A stretch of DNA of 64,000 nt from Streptomyces neyagawaensis (GTDB lineage: Bacteria; Actinomycetota; Actinomycetes; Streptomycetales; Streptomycetaceae), in NCBI RefSeq assembly GCF_023516595.1, contig NZ_JAMGBG010000048.1:62001-126000 (forward strand). Reading direction: 5' to 3'. The position numbers and the translations under genes were made by a program. Below, one piece after another: positions 35,819 through 44,104 of this stretch (position 1 is the first letter of the stretch; each line of letters opens with the position of its first letter). The notes under the pieces are model-generated. The model saw only the letters and a program-made list of their open reading frames with translations. It did not search any database and had not been told where the DNA came from.

Positions 35819-38502
35819 ACGGAGTATCGATCGAGGTCGACGGCACCGTTGTCGAGGTGCCCGAGGAGTGGTCGCTGCTCATGGCGGTGCGGGCGGCCGG
35901 CATCGAGTTGCCCGCGCTGTGCTCCGACGACCGGCTCAGTCCCGCGGGTTCGTGTCGCACGTGCCTCGTGCGGGTCGGGGGTCGCGTGGCGGCGGCCTGT
36001 GTCACTCCGGCCTCCCCCGCCATGCGTGTGGACACCAGTGGTGACGAGATCGTGCGGCTGCGCCGGGAAGCGGTGGAGATCATCGTCTCCGCGTTGCCGC
36101 CCCGGGCCCTCGCCGACGGCAGCCCCAGCGAACTGGCCCAGGTCTGCCGGTCGATGGGCATCGGACCCGAGCTGGCGCAGGGCGCCGGAGGCCGGGGCGG
36201 GGACGAGTCCCACCCGTACGTCCACCTGGACCGGGACCTGTGCATCGCCTGTGGTCGGTGCGTGCGCATGTGCTCCGAGTTGCAGGGCACCTTCGCCCTC
36301 ACCCTGGTCGGCAGAGGCGGTGACACCGTCGTGGCGCCGGGTACCGGCGGGCCCTGGGCCGAGTCGGACTGCGTGGCCTGCGGCGGCTGTGTGGACACAT
36401 GCCCCACCGGCGCGATCACGCAGCCGGGACCGGCGCGGGGACTCACCTCGGCGCTCCCTCCCACGCAGGCCCGGACCCGTACCACATGCGGCTACTGCGG
36501 CGTGGGATGCACCCTCGACGTGATCGCACAGGACGGTGACGTCACGGCGGTGCTGCCCGCCCGGGACGGCCCGGTCAACCGCGGCCACGCGTGTGTGAAG
36601 GGCCGCTTCTCCCACGGATTCCGCACGTCACCGGAACGGCTCACCCAGCCCCTGCTGCGACGCGACGGCGTGCTGGAGCCGGTCGGCTGGGACGAGGCCC
36701 TGGCTCACATCGCACGAGGGCTGCGGACCGCCGTCGACATCGGCGGCCCGGACTCCGTGGCGGCGATCTCCTCGGCCCGCGCCACGAACGAAGAGAACTA
36801 TCTCGTACAGAAGTTCCTGCGGGTCGTCATCGGCTCCAACAACGTCGACAACTGCTCCCGCCTGTGCCACTCCCCCTCCGCCGCCGGTCTGACGGCGTCC
36901 TTCGGGCTCTCCGGCGGCACCGACACCTTCGACGACGTGGAGCGGGCCGACTGCCTGCTGGTGGTCGGGGCCAATCCCGTGGAGGCCCACCCGGTGGTCG
37001 GGGCCCGGCTGCTGAGGCGGGTCCTCCACGGGGCGAGGCTGGTCGTCGCCGACCCGCGTGCCGTGGGCCTCGCCCCGCACGCCGACGTACACCTGCGGCC
37101 GCGTCCCGGCACGAACGTGGCGCTCTTCCACGGGCTCGCCCATGTCCTGCTCGCCGAAGGGCTGATCGACGAGGCGTTCCTGCGTGAACGGTCCACCGGA
37201 CTGTCTCCGCTCACCGAACTGCTGGCCGACTACCCGCCGGACCGGGTCACGGACCTCACCGGTGTGCCGCCCCGGGACCTGGTCGCCGCCGCCCGTCTGT
37301 ACGGCGAAGCCGAGCGGCCTGCCATCGTCTACGGGCTCGGTGTGACCGAGCACCTCCACGGCACCGACGGGGTGCGGTCCCTGGCCAACCTGGCGATCCT
37401 GCGCGGCGCCGTCGGCACCGACCGGGGGTACGGGGTCAACCCGCTGCGCGGCCAGAACAACGTCCAGGGTGCCTCCGACATGGGCGCCCTGCCCGACCTC
37501 CTGCCCGGGTACGGAAAGGTGACCGACCCGGCCGCCCGCGCGCGGGCCGAGAACGTCTGGGGCGTCCCGGTACCCGGGCGGCCCGGGCTGCGGATCCCGG
37601 ACATGTTCGCCGCCGCACGAGCCGGTGATCTGTGGGCGCTGTGGGTCATCGGTGAAGACGTCTGCGCCACCGATCCCGACGCGAACCAGGTCGTCCGCGC
37701 CCTGGACACCTGCCCGCTCGTCGTCTGCAACGAACTGTTCCTGTCCGAGACGGCCCGGCACGCCGACGTCGTACTGCCGGTGGCCTCCTGGCTGGAGAAG
37801 GACGGGACCTTCGTCAACTTCGACCGCCGGTTCCAGCGCGTGCGCCCCGCCGTGCCCCCGCCAGGACAGGCCCGCACCGACTTCGACATCCTGCGGGCCG
37901 TCGCCGACACCATGGGAGCCGACCTGGGCTGCGCGACTCCCGCCGATGCCCTGGCCGAATGCGGCCGGCTCGCACCCGTTTTCGCCGGCATCTCCCACGA
38001 CCGACTGGACCGCGAGGGAGCCGTGCCGTGGCCCTGCACCGCCCCCGACCGGCCGGGAGAAGCCAAGCTCTACACCGACCGCTTCGCGACGGCGGACGGC
38101 CGGGCCCACCTGGCCGCCGCCCCCTATCTCCCTCCGGGCGAACGGCCCGACGACGACTATCCGCTGGTTCTGGTCACCGGGCGTCGCTGGGCCCACTACA
38201 ACTCCGGAAGCATGACGCGGCGGGGCGGCAACCTGGCGCTCGACCCTGTCGACTTCCTGGACATCCACCCCGACGACGCCGACCGCCACGATGTCGGTGA
38301 CGGCGACGAGGTGACGGTGGAGAGTCGACACGGCCGGGCCCGGCTCATCGCTCGTGTCAGTGACCAGATGGCCGCCGGCCAGGTCTTCTGCTCGTTCCAC
38401 TTCCCCACGAGCGGGGTGAACCGCCTCACCTCCGATGTCGCGGACACCGTCACCTCCTGCCCCGAGTACAAGGTCACAGCGGTCCGCGTGGCGGTGGCGT
38501 GA
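35815..38502 (+). CDS. fdhA: Formate dehydrogenase alpha subunit (Mo/W-bis-MGD)
   Basis: 895 aa from ATG 35815. In order: plant-type [2Fe-2S] domain (LPALCSDDRLSPAGSCRTCL), NuoG-like and two [4Fe-4S] sites (CIACGRCVRMCSELQG; CVACGGCVDTCPTGAI), the molybdopterin-domain cluster (CGYCGVGCTLDVIAQDGD), then the catalytic domain. The metal ligand is Cys351 in NCSRLCHSPSAAGL, at the place of Sec in E. coli FdhF, followed by the conserved His. C-terminal MGD region: VLVTGRRWAHYNSGSMTRR. This is the cytosolic NAD-dependent type (FdsA-like). Accessory genes (fdhD, moa) are not in the window. Confidence 0.93.
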   Translation: MNGVSIEVDGTVVEVPEEWSLLMAVRAAGIELPALCSDDRLSPAGSCRTCLVRVGGRVAAACVTPASPAMRVDTSGDEIVRLRREAVEIIVSALPPRALADGSPSELAQVCRSMGIGPELAQGAGGRGGDESHPYVHLDRDLCIACGRCVRMCSELQGTFALTLVGRGGDTVVAPGTGGPWAESDCVACGGCVDTCPTGAITQPGPARGLTSALPPTQARTRTTCGYCGVGCTLDVIAQDGDVTAVLPARDGPVNRGHACVKGRFSHGFRTSPERLTQPLLRRDGVLEPVGWDEALAHIARGLRTAVDIGGPDSVAAISSARATNEENYLVQKFLRVVIGSNNVDNCSRLCHSPSAAGLTASFGLSGGTDTFDDVERADCLLVVGANPVEAHPVVGARLLRRVLHGARLVVADPRAVGLAPHADVHLRPRPGTNVALFHGLAHVLLAEGLIDEAFLRERSTGLSPLTELLADYPPDRVTDLTGVPPRDLVAAARLYGEAERPAIVYGLGVTEHLHGTDGVRSLANLAILRGAVGTDRGYGVNPLRGQNNVQGASDMGALPDLLPGYGKVTDPAARARAENVWGVPVPGRPGLRIPDMFAAARAGDLWALWVIGEDVCATDPDANQVVRALDTCPLVVCNELFLSETARHADVVLPVASWLEKDGTFVNFDRRFQRVRPAVPPPGQARTDFDILRAVADTMGADLGCATPADALAECGRLAPVFAGISHDRLDREGAVPWPCTAPDRPGEAKLYTDRFATADGRAHLAAAPYLPPGERPDDDYPLVLVTGRRWAHYNSGSMTRRGGNLALDPVDFLDIHPDDADRHDVGDGDEVTVESRHGRARLIARVSDQMAAGQVFCSFHFPTSGVNRLTSDVADTVTSCPEYKVTAVRVAVA

Positions 38503-38567
38503 CAGCGGCGGACGGTGCCCCCGCACGAGGCCCATCAAGAAGCGGAGTCCGGAGAAAGGAAGAGCCG

Positions 38568-39767
38568 GTGAGCCGGTTCCCGCAGCCGACGCGCATGCTG
38601 GCCCTGGCCACAGCCGGGTTCATGGCGGGCTTCTGGGCGTGGGCCCTGCTGGGGCCGCTCGGCCCGACGCTCCGCGACGACCTGGGTCTCAGTTCGTTCC
38701 AGCAGTCCCTTGTGGTGGCTGTGCCGGTCCTCGTGGGCTCACTCGGCCGGATCCCCGTCGGAGCACTGACCGACCGTGTCGGGGCTCGCCGGATGTTCCC
38801 CCTGATCACCGCGCTGACCATCCTGCCCGTGCTCTACCTGGGCCATCTGGCCGACTCACTTGCCGAGTTCCTCGTCGGGGGCTTCTTCCTCGGGCTGGGC
38901 GGTACCACGTTCGCGGTGGGGGTGCCGTTCGTCAACGCCTGGTACCCGCCGGAACGACGCGGCCTGGCACTCGGCATCTTCGGCATCGGCACAGGTGGGA
39001 CGGCCGTCTCGGCGGTCACCACCGTCCAGCTCGCCGATGCCGTCGACTGGAGTTTTCCCTTCACCCTTGTCGCCGTCGTGCTGGCCGTGTACGCCGTCAC
39101 CGCGCACCTCCTGCTGCGCGATCACCCCGATCGCGCCGTCCCGCCCGGCTCCCTGCTCGCGCGCACCACGGCCACCCTGCGGATGCCCACCGCCTGGCAG
39201 TTGGCCTTCCTCTACGCCGTGGCCTTCGGCGGGTTCGTCGCTTTCAGCGTCTACCTGCCCACGTACCTCACCACCGCCTACGATGTCGGGCGCTCCGACG
39301 CGGCGCTGCGCACCGCCGGCTTCGTCGTCCTCGCGGTCGCAGCCCGCCCGATCGGCGGCTGGCTCTCCGACCGGTTCCACCCCGTCCCGGTGCTCATCGC
39401 GGCGTACACCGCCATCGCCGCGCTCGCCTTCCTGACCTCCCTCGAACTCGCCCTGGTCCCGATCGCCACGCTGACCTTCCTCGGTCTGGCCGCGGCCCTG
39501 GGCACCGCATCGGGCGCCGTGTTCGCTCTCGTCGCCCGTCTCGTACCCGCCGACCGGGTCGGATCGGTCACCGGTGTCGTCGGCGCCGCGGGCGGGCTCG
39601 GAGGCTTCTTCCCGCCTCTGGTGATGGGCGCCGTCCACAGCGTCACCGACGACTACACCTGGGGGTTTCTGCTCCTCGCCCTCACCGCCGCCGCCACCTG
39701 CGCTTTCACCGCGACCGTGGTCCGACACCATGCCCCACGCCCGGGTGGACGCGGGCGAGGCGCATGA
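38568..39767 (+). CDS. narK: NarK-type nitrate/nitrite MFS transporter
   Basis: 399 aa from GTG 38568 (AAAGGAAGAG upstream); an alternative GTG at 38499 overlaps the fdhA stop. Twelve membrane segments. Both nitrate-signature regions are recognisable: GGTTFAVGVPFVNAWYPPER near residue 115 and VTGVVGAAGGLGGFFPPLVM near 345. Loop 2-3 motif GRIPVGALTDRVGARR. Same-strand position 65 bp after formate dehydrogenase suggests co-expression: formate as donor, nitrate/nitrite exchange across the membrane. NarK2 (Rv1737c) belongs to the mycobacterial DosR regulon. Confidence 0.85.
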   Translation: MSRFPQPTRMLALATAGFMAGFWAWALLGPLGPTLRDDLGLSSFQQSLVVAVPVLVGSLGRIPVGALTDRVGARRMFPLITALTILPVLYLGHLADSLAEFLVGGFFLGLGGTTFAVGVPFVNAWYPPERRGLALGIFGIGTGGTAVSAVTTVQLADAVDWSFPFTLVAVVLAVYAVTAHLLLRDHPDRAVPPGSLLARTTATLRMPTAWQLAFLYAVAFGGFVAFSVYLPTYLTTAYDVGRSDAALRTAGFVVLAVAARPIGGWLSDRFHPVPVLIAAYTAIAALAFLTSLELALVPIATLTFLGLAAALGTASGAVFALVARLVPADRVGSVTGVVGAAGGLGGFFPPLVMGAVHSVTDDYTWGFLLLALTAAATCAFTATVVRHHAPRPGGRGRGA

Positions 39768-39809
39768 CGCCGTGCGACGGCACCCGGAACCGGAGAGTCG
39801 TGTGCACGA

Positions 39810-40157
39810 TCACCGCCTTGTGTCGAGGCCCGTGCGGGGCTGCCGCTCCGGCCACAGCCGTGCCTGCAGACGCATGACCACGTGGCCGAGGCCCGACAGC
39901 GCGCAGGCGATCACGAGGTCCCCGAGCGAGAGCTGCTCCGTGCCCAGCAGGTCCCGGAGAGGGGGCAGGTAGACGCCGGCTGCCTGGAGGCACAGGGCCG
40001 CACCCACGGCGACGAGCAGGAACGGGTTGTCCAGGCTCCCCGGACGGGCGCGCGAGCCCAGGGCGACGCCCAGCTGGGTCGCACCGAGCACCAGGAAGAT
40101 CATGGACTGCCAGGGGCGGCCCGTCTCCCGGGCCCACACGCCGACGACAGCCCCACC
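39810..40157 (-). pseudogene. CtpF/PMA1-type cation P-type ATPase, C-terminal remnant
   Basis: The frame ending at 39810 reads GGAVVGVWARETGRPWQSMI, FLVLGATQLGVALGSRA, NPFLLVAVGAALCLQAAGVY and LPPLRDLLGTEQLSLGDLV: the last three membrane helices of a cation-transporting P-type ATPase (Cation_ATPase_C). The phosphorylation and ATP-binding domains are absent; above 40157 the frame loses similarity. The next 340 bp (40158-40501) hold only a short unplaced frame starting at 40350 (MAESERTGPVAAAPARLRVL), which might be the old N-terminus. ctpF (Rv1997) is a DosR-regulon gene. Confidence 0.72.
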
Positions 40158-40501
40158 GTGGCAGACGCGGCACGGGGTGCGTCGGTGTCGGCGCCGGAGC
40201 CCGGGTGGTCCTGCTGCTCGCTCACGGATCCGGTGAGGTTCTCTGCGCGGGCGCCCCACGGAGTGCCCGGAGATCCCCGCGGCGCGCCAGGAGGACGCGA
40301 AGGCGTGCCGGAGCGGCGGCGACCGGACCGGTTCGTTCGCTCTCTGCCATGCACCGAACTCCCGTCATGGAGGGGAGACCCTGCCACCGCGTACCGGTGT
40401 CTGCTTGCCAGGGTGCCATCGCTGATGCCGACCGGCATGAGCGGATACTCGCCGATGTGGGGCGGCCCCTGCCCCGTGCGGCCCGGATGCGGGCCCGTTG
40501 C

Positions 40502-41380
40502 TCAGGGCTGTGCGAGGCTGCGCCCGTGGTCTGCGGCGTACGCCGCGAAAACCTCCGTTGCCGTGCCACCAGTATGGAGAAAACGCTGGTCAAGGACGGC
40601 TGCCAGGTCCTTCAGCGCACCGGCGAGAACGTCACCGGCCAGGCGGACCTCCGGCCGCCGTGCTTCCCCTCCTCGCTGGGCCATGGTAGCGGCGTAGCCG
40701 ACCGTGGCCGCCAGCGACGCATGGTCCTCCCCGTCGTGGAAGTAGTACGCCTCGGCGTACTGGGTGAAGTCGATGCGCACGCGTACGACTTCGGTCGCCA
40801 GGCCGTCCAGCAGCAGCGCCCCGGCGGTGCAGTCGATCTGCTGCGGCGTCGGCGCCGAGTCGCGCAGGAGGGCGAGCCGGACGGCCAGGACCCTTCTCCG
40901 GGTCAGCGCCGGATAGATCTCCAGCACCCAGGAGACGGTGGCTGTCAGCAGGGCGAAGCCGACAAGGGCTTCCAACGGGGAGACAAGGCGGAGCCAGCCC
41001 TCGCCGGGCGCGATGTCCCCCAGTCCCAGGGTGGCCACCGTGACGAGCGACAGGTACACGGAGTCCAGCAGCGCGGGCTCCTGCGCCGCCTCGGAACCGG
41101 GTGAGAAGGCGAACGCCCCGGGCATGTGGGGCCAGTAGACGATGGCCCAGCCGAGGACGACGGTGGCGGCCCACATCCCCACCACCGTGACCATGGCGAG
41201 CGGTCCGACGAGCCCGACCACACGCCTGCGCGCTCGGAAGCGCCGGGCAAGACGCCACAGCGCCGTCATGACGAGGCGGCTCAGGCCGCCGTGGCGGGTG
41301 GGGTGCCAGAGGGTGTGGAAGAGGTCCCGGAGGGTGAGCATGACGAGCCCGGCGCCGACCAGCGAGACCAACCACTTCAT
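40502..41380 (-). CDS. Two-helix potassium-channel-family protein
   Basis: 292 aa from ATG 41380 (MKWLVSLVGAGLVML), GGGAG upstream. Four or so hydrophobic segments; the pore loop SLVTVATLGLGDIAP between two helices matches the Ion_trans_2 fold, but the filter is TLGLGD rather than TVGYGD. The cytoplasmic C-terminal 110 aa (TGGTATEVFAAYAADHGRSL at the end) are not a RCK domain. Potassium selectivity is therefore uncertain. Lies at the edge of the stress-protein block, minus strand, after the intact USP gene. Confidence 0.82.
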   Translation of the reverse strand: MKWLVSLVGAGLVMLTLRDLFHTLWHPTRHGGLSRLVMTALWRLARRFRARRRVVGLVGPLAMVTVVGMWAATVVLGWAIVYWPHMPGAFAFSPGSEAAQEPALLDSVYLSLVTVATLGLGDIAPGEGWLRLVSPLEALVGFALLTATVSWVLEIYPALTRRRVLAVRLALLRDSAPTPQQIDCTAGALLLDGLATEVVRVRIDFTQYAEAYYFHDGEDHASLAATVGYAATMAQRGGEARRPEVRLAGDVLAGALKDLAAVLDQRFLHTGGTATEVFAAYAADHGRSLAQP

Positions 41381-41466
41381 CCACGTCTCCCACGGCAGTG
41401 TCACCCCAGGCGGAACCCTGCTTTCGGAGCCTATGGCCTGTCCGGCGGATTCCGCCGCTGACGCCG

Positions 41467-41480
41467 GGGTCGGCACGCCC
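41467..41480. promoter_or_regulatory. Weak DevR/OsdR-like palindrome upstream of the channel
   Basis: GGGTCGGCACGCCC matches GGGNC-N4-GNCCC at seven of eight fixed positions (C for G in the second half). It is 87 bp upstream of the channel start. Could easily be chance at this base composition. Confidence 0.2.
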
Positions 41481-41646
41481 CGTCTGCGCGGATCAGCTTT
41501 CCGGCACGGCCCCGGAACGACACGGCTCGGGGAGGGGCACCGTGGAGCCGTGGCTGGTGAGTCCCGGAACCGCAATGTGTGTCATGCGTGCGCAGTGGCT
41601 CGCGCGGCTGTTGCTCGCCATCGGGGTCGTACCCACGCGCGTCGGG

Positions 41647-42522
41647 TCAGGCCCGTTGGGGTACGACGGCCACCGGGCACTCGGCGTGATGCAGCAGGGC
41701 GTGGGCGACCCTGCCGAGTTGCAGGCCGACATGGCCGTGGCGCCTGCGCGCACCGACGACGACCAGGTCGGCGTCGGAGGAGGCGTCCAGCAGGACCTTG
41801 TGGGCGGGGCCTTCGACAGTCCGACTATGCACTTCCACCCGCGGGTGGTTCCGTACGGCGTCGCGCAGCGCGTCGGTGAGGAGGGCGGAGGCGCGCTCTT
41901 CGTAGGCACTGGCGGCGTCGCCCGCAACCAGGGGATGGTCCAACTGTTCGTGGGCGGGGCGGCGCCAAGCCCGTACAGCGCGCAGGGCGCTGCCGCGCGC
42001 CTCGGCCTCGCGGAGGGCGAACCGCGCGGCGTCCGAGCCCTCCGGGGAGCCGCCGAGACCGACCACCACCCGGCCGAAGGCGCCCTGCCGGTTCTGCTCC
42101 CCGCCGCGGATCACGATCACCGGGCAGACGGCACGGGCGGCCACCGCGAGGCTGACCGACCCCAGCAGCATCCCGGCGATCCCACCGCGGCCGCGGGAAC
42201 CCGTGACCAGGGCGAAGGATTCATGAGCCGCGCGCAGGAGGGCGGACACGGCGTCGTCGGGCAGGACGTCGCTTAAGACCTCCACCTCCGAGTTGCGCAG
42301 CCGGGCTCGTTCCGCGCAGGACGCGGCGATGTGCTGGGCCATGGCTTCTGCGGTCGGACGGTCGGTGCTGAAGGACGGGCGGACGCCCTCGTACCGCTCC
42401 CACCAGGAGGCGTGGACGAGCCGCAGGGGCAGGCCGAGGCGCGCCGCCTCGTCCACCGCCCAGTCCACGGCATCCAGGCTGGAATCCGATCCGTCGACTC
42501 CCACGACCAGCGGAAGCTCCAT
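41647..42522 (-). CDS. Tandem-domain universal stress protein
   Basis: 291 aa from ATG 42522 (MELPLVVGVDGSDSSLDAV). Two USP domains, each ending with an ATP-binding loop of the G-x2-G-x9-G form: TGSRGRGGIAGMLLGSVS near residue 130 and GARRRHGHVGLQLGRVA near 260. Two-domain USPs such as Rv2005c and Rv1996 are DosR-regulated in M. tuberculosis. Divergent from the cyclic-nucleotide-binding gene, sharing a 270-bp intergenic region. Confidence 0.92.
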   Translation of the reverse strand: MELPLVVGVDGSDSSLDAVDWAVDEAARLGLPLRLVHASWWERYEGVRPSFSTDRPTAEAMAQHIAASCAERARLRNSEVEVLSDVLPDDAVSALLRAAHESFALVTGSRGRGGIAGMLLGSVSLAVAARAVCPVIVIRGGEQNRQGAFGRVVVGLGGSPEGSDAARFALREAEARGSALRAVRAWRRPAHEQLDHPLVAGDAASAYEERASALLTDALRDAVRNHPRVEVHSRTVEGPAHKVLLDASSDADLVVVGARRRHGHVGLQLGRVAHALLHHAECPVAVVPQRA

Positions 42523-42620
42523 GATCACCACCACCTTTCCTGCCCGGCCGCCGCCGGAAGTCCCTGTCCACACCGTCGCACCGCGTGGGTTGCGTCGCGA
42601 CACGTGGCCCTGCCATCGAA

Positions 42621-42634
42621 GGGGGCCTCGGCCC
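42621..42634. promoter_or_regulatory. Weak DevR/OsdR-like palindrome in the USP/CNB divergent region
   Basis: GGGGGCCTCGGCCC matches the GGGNC-N4-GNCCC pattern at seven of eight fixed positions. It lies about 100 bp upstream of the USP start and 160 bp before the divergent gene. Confidence 0.2.
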
Positions 42635-42792
42635 GGGTTGCACTGCGGCGATTTACGACGATCGTGGAGTCATGCGGCCGGAGAATGAACGGAGAACCGT
42701 TCCTTGTACATCCGCCGCGCCCGTCGCGTCCTGTCGCATGGCCTGAGACGGGCCCGCCTCGGCTTCGGGGGCATGGTGAAGGGAAGGCGATC

Positions 42793-43251
42793 GTGGTTGC
42801 CAGGACCGGCGTCTTCGGCGCCCTGACCAGGGAGCACCGCGAGCGGCTCATCCCTCTGGCTCGTGAGGTGTCGTTCGCGACCGACGAGCGCATCTTCAAC
42901 GAAGGCGGAAAGGCCGACCGCTTCTGGATCATCCGCACGGGCACCGTCGCCCTCGACATACACGTGCCCGGCCGCCGCGCGGCGGTCATCGAGACCCTCG
43001 GTGCCGGGGAGCTGCTGGGCTGGTCCTGGCTGATCCCTCCCCATCACTGGCACCTGGGGGCCCAGGCGAGCAGCCCGGTACGCGCCTACGAGTTGGACGC
43101 GCCGGAAGTCCGGGAGCTGTGCGGCAAGGACCCGGAGCTGGATCACGCGCTGTTGACCTACGTCGCCGGCGTCATCGCGGGTCGGCTCAGGTCCTCCCGG
43201 GTGCGGCTGCTCGACCTGTACGCACCCCACGGCGCCGGCGAGGTGCCCTGA
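42793..43251 (+). CDS. Cyclic-nucleotide-binding-domain protein without a DNA-binding domain
   Basis: 152 aa from GTG 42793, with AGGGAAGG upstream. The Crp/Fnr-type sensor fold is present (DERIFNEGGKADRFWIIRTG, LGAGELLGWSWLIPPHHWHL), but the protein ends at residue 152 where Crp would start its HTH domain. The Arg/Ser of the canonical cAMP pocket are not obvious, so the ligand is unknown. It is followed 24 bp later by the CBS-BON gene, so it may sense a signal and act on a partner protein rather than on DNA. Confidence 0.85.
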   Translation: MVARTGVFGALTREHRERLIPLAREVSFATDERIFNEGGKADRFWIIRTGTVALDIHVPGRRAAVIETLGAGELLGWSWLIPPHHWHLGAQASSPVRAYELDAPEVRELCGKDPELDHALLTYVAGVIAGRLRSSRVRLLDLYAPHGAGEVP

Positions 43252-43275
43252 CGAGGCGAGACGAGGAGGATTGCG

Positions 43276-43953
43276 GTGCCTGAGACCCCGCACATCGTCA
43301 GCGATGTGATGACTCAGACGGTCGTGGCCGTCGGACGCGACGCGCCCTTCAAGGAGATCGTGAAGACCATGGAGCAGTGGAAGGTCAGTGCCCTGCCGGT
43401 CCTGGAGGGCGAAGGGCGTGTCATCGGCGTCGTCTCCGAGGCGGACCTGCTGCCCAAGGAGGAGTTCCGTGGCGGCGACACGAGTCTCTCCGAGCAACGC
43501 CGACGCCTGTCCGACGTCGCCAAGGCCGGGGCGGTGACGGCGGGGGAGCTCATGAGCACCCCCGCGATCACCGTCCACTCCGACGCCACCCTGGCAGAGG
43601 TGGCCAGGATCATGGCCGTACGTCACGTCAAGCGACTGCCCGTCGTCGACGGTGTCGGCATGCTCCAGGGCATCGTCAGCCGCGCTGATCTGCTGAAGGT
43701 CTTCCTGCGGTCGGACGAGGAGATCGAGGAGGAGGTCCGCCGCACCGTGGTGTCCTACCTCTTCCCCGCCTTCAGCCACGCCATCCATGTGAACGTGCAC
43801 GAGGGAGTCGTCACCCTCCGTGGGCACATCCATGACACCTCGCTCATCTCGGTCGCCGTGCGCCTCGTGCGCGCCGTGGAAGGCGTCGTGGACGTCGAGC
43901 CCCAGCTCACCGGCGAGTCAGCCGGTCGGGACGAGCCCAGGACCGCTGACTGA
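43276..43953 (+). CDS. CBS-pair and BON-domain protein (Rv2626c-like N-terminus)
   Basis: 225 aa from GTG 43276, after GAGGAGG. Residues 8-70 and 90-150 are CBS motifs (MTQTVVAVGRDAPFKEIVKT; LMSTPAITVHSDATLAEVAR; HVKRLPVVDGVG), which bind adenosine nucleotides. Residues 150-215 form a BON domain (HAIHVNVHEGVVTLRGHIHD), a membrane- or lipid-contact module. CBS proteins such as Hrp1 (Rv2626c) are among the strongest DosR targets. A close paralogue lies at 45177. Probably co-transcribed with the cyclic-nucleotide-binding gene. Confidence 0.92.
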   Translation: MPETPHIVSDVMTQTVVAVGRDAPFKEIVKTMEQWKVSALPVLEGEGRVIGVVSEADLLPKEEFRGGDTSLSEQRRRLSDVAKAGAVTAGELMSTPAITVHSDATLAEVARIMAVRHVKRLPVVDGVGMLQGIVSRADLLKVFLRSDEEIEEEVRRTVVSYLFPAFSHAIHVNVHEGVVTLRGHIHDTSLISVAVRLVRAVEGVVDVEPQLTGESAGRDEPRTAD

Positions 43954-43963
43954 CCGTGCGCGA

Positions 43964-43982
43964 GACCGGCCGCGGGCCGGTC
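43964..43982 (+). terminator. Hairpin after the first CBS-BON gene
   Basis: Perfect 8-bp stem GACCGGCC / GGCCGGTC with a 3-nt loop, 10 bp after the stop, in the gap to the convergent DUF1918-HTH-PNPOx gene. Confidence 0.65.
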
Positions 43983-44104
43983 CGCCGGGACCGCACCCCG
44001 GGCGCAGGAGCATCTGCCTCCCCGTTGTGGGTCGGCGACCCGCTGGGCCCCGCGCGAGTCGGCGACCCGCCGGACCCGGCCGCTGCGCGGCGGCCCGTGG
44101 GCAC

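Noticed and set aside
36628..38538. Minus-strand frame of 636 codons
   Set aside because: Shadow of the formate dehydrogenase alpha gene.
43954..44104. Repeated GTCGGCGACCCGC motif as a possible direct-repeat element
   Set aside because: Only two short imperfect copies; better explained by the terminator hairpin and chance at this base composition.
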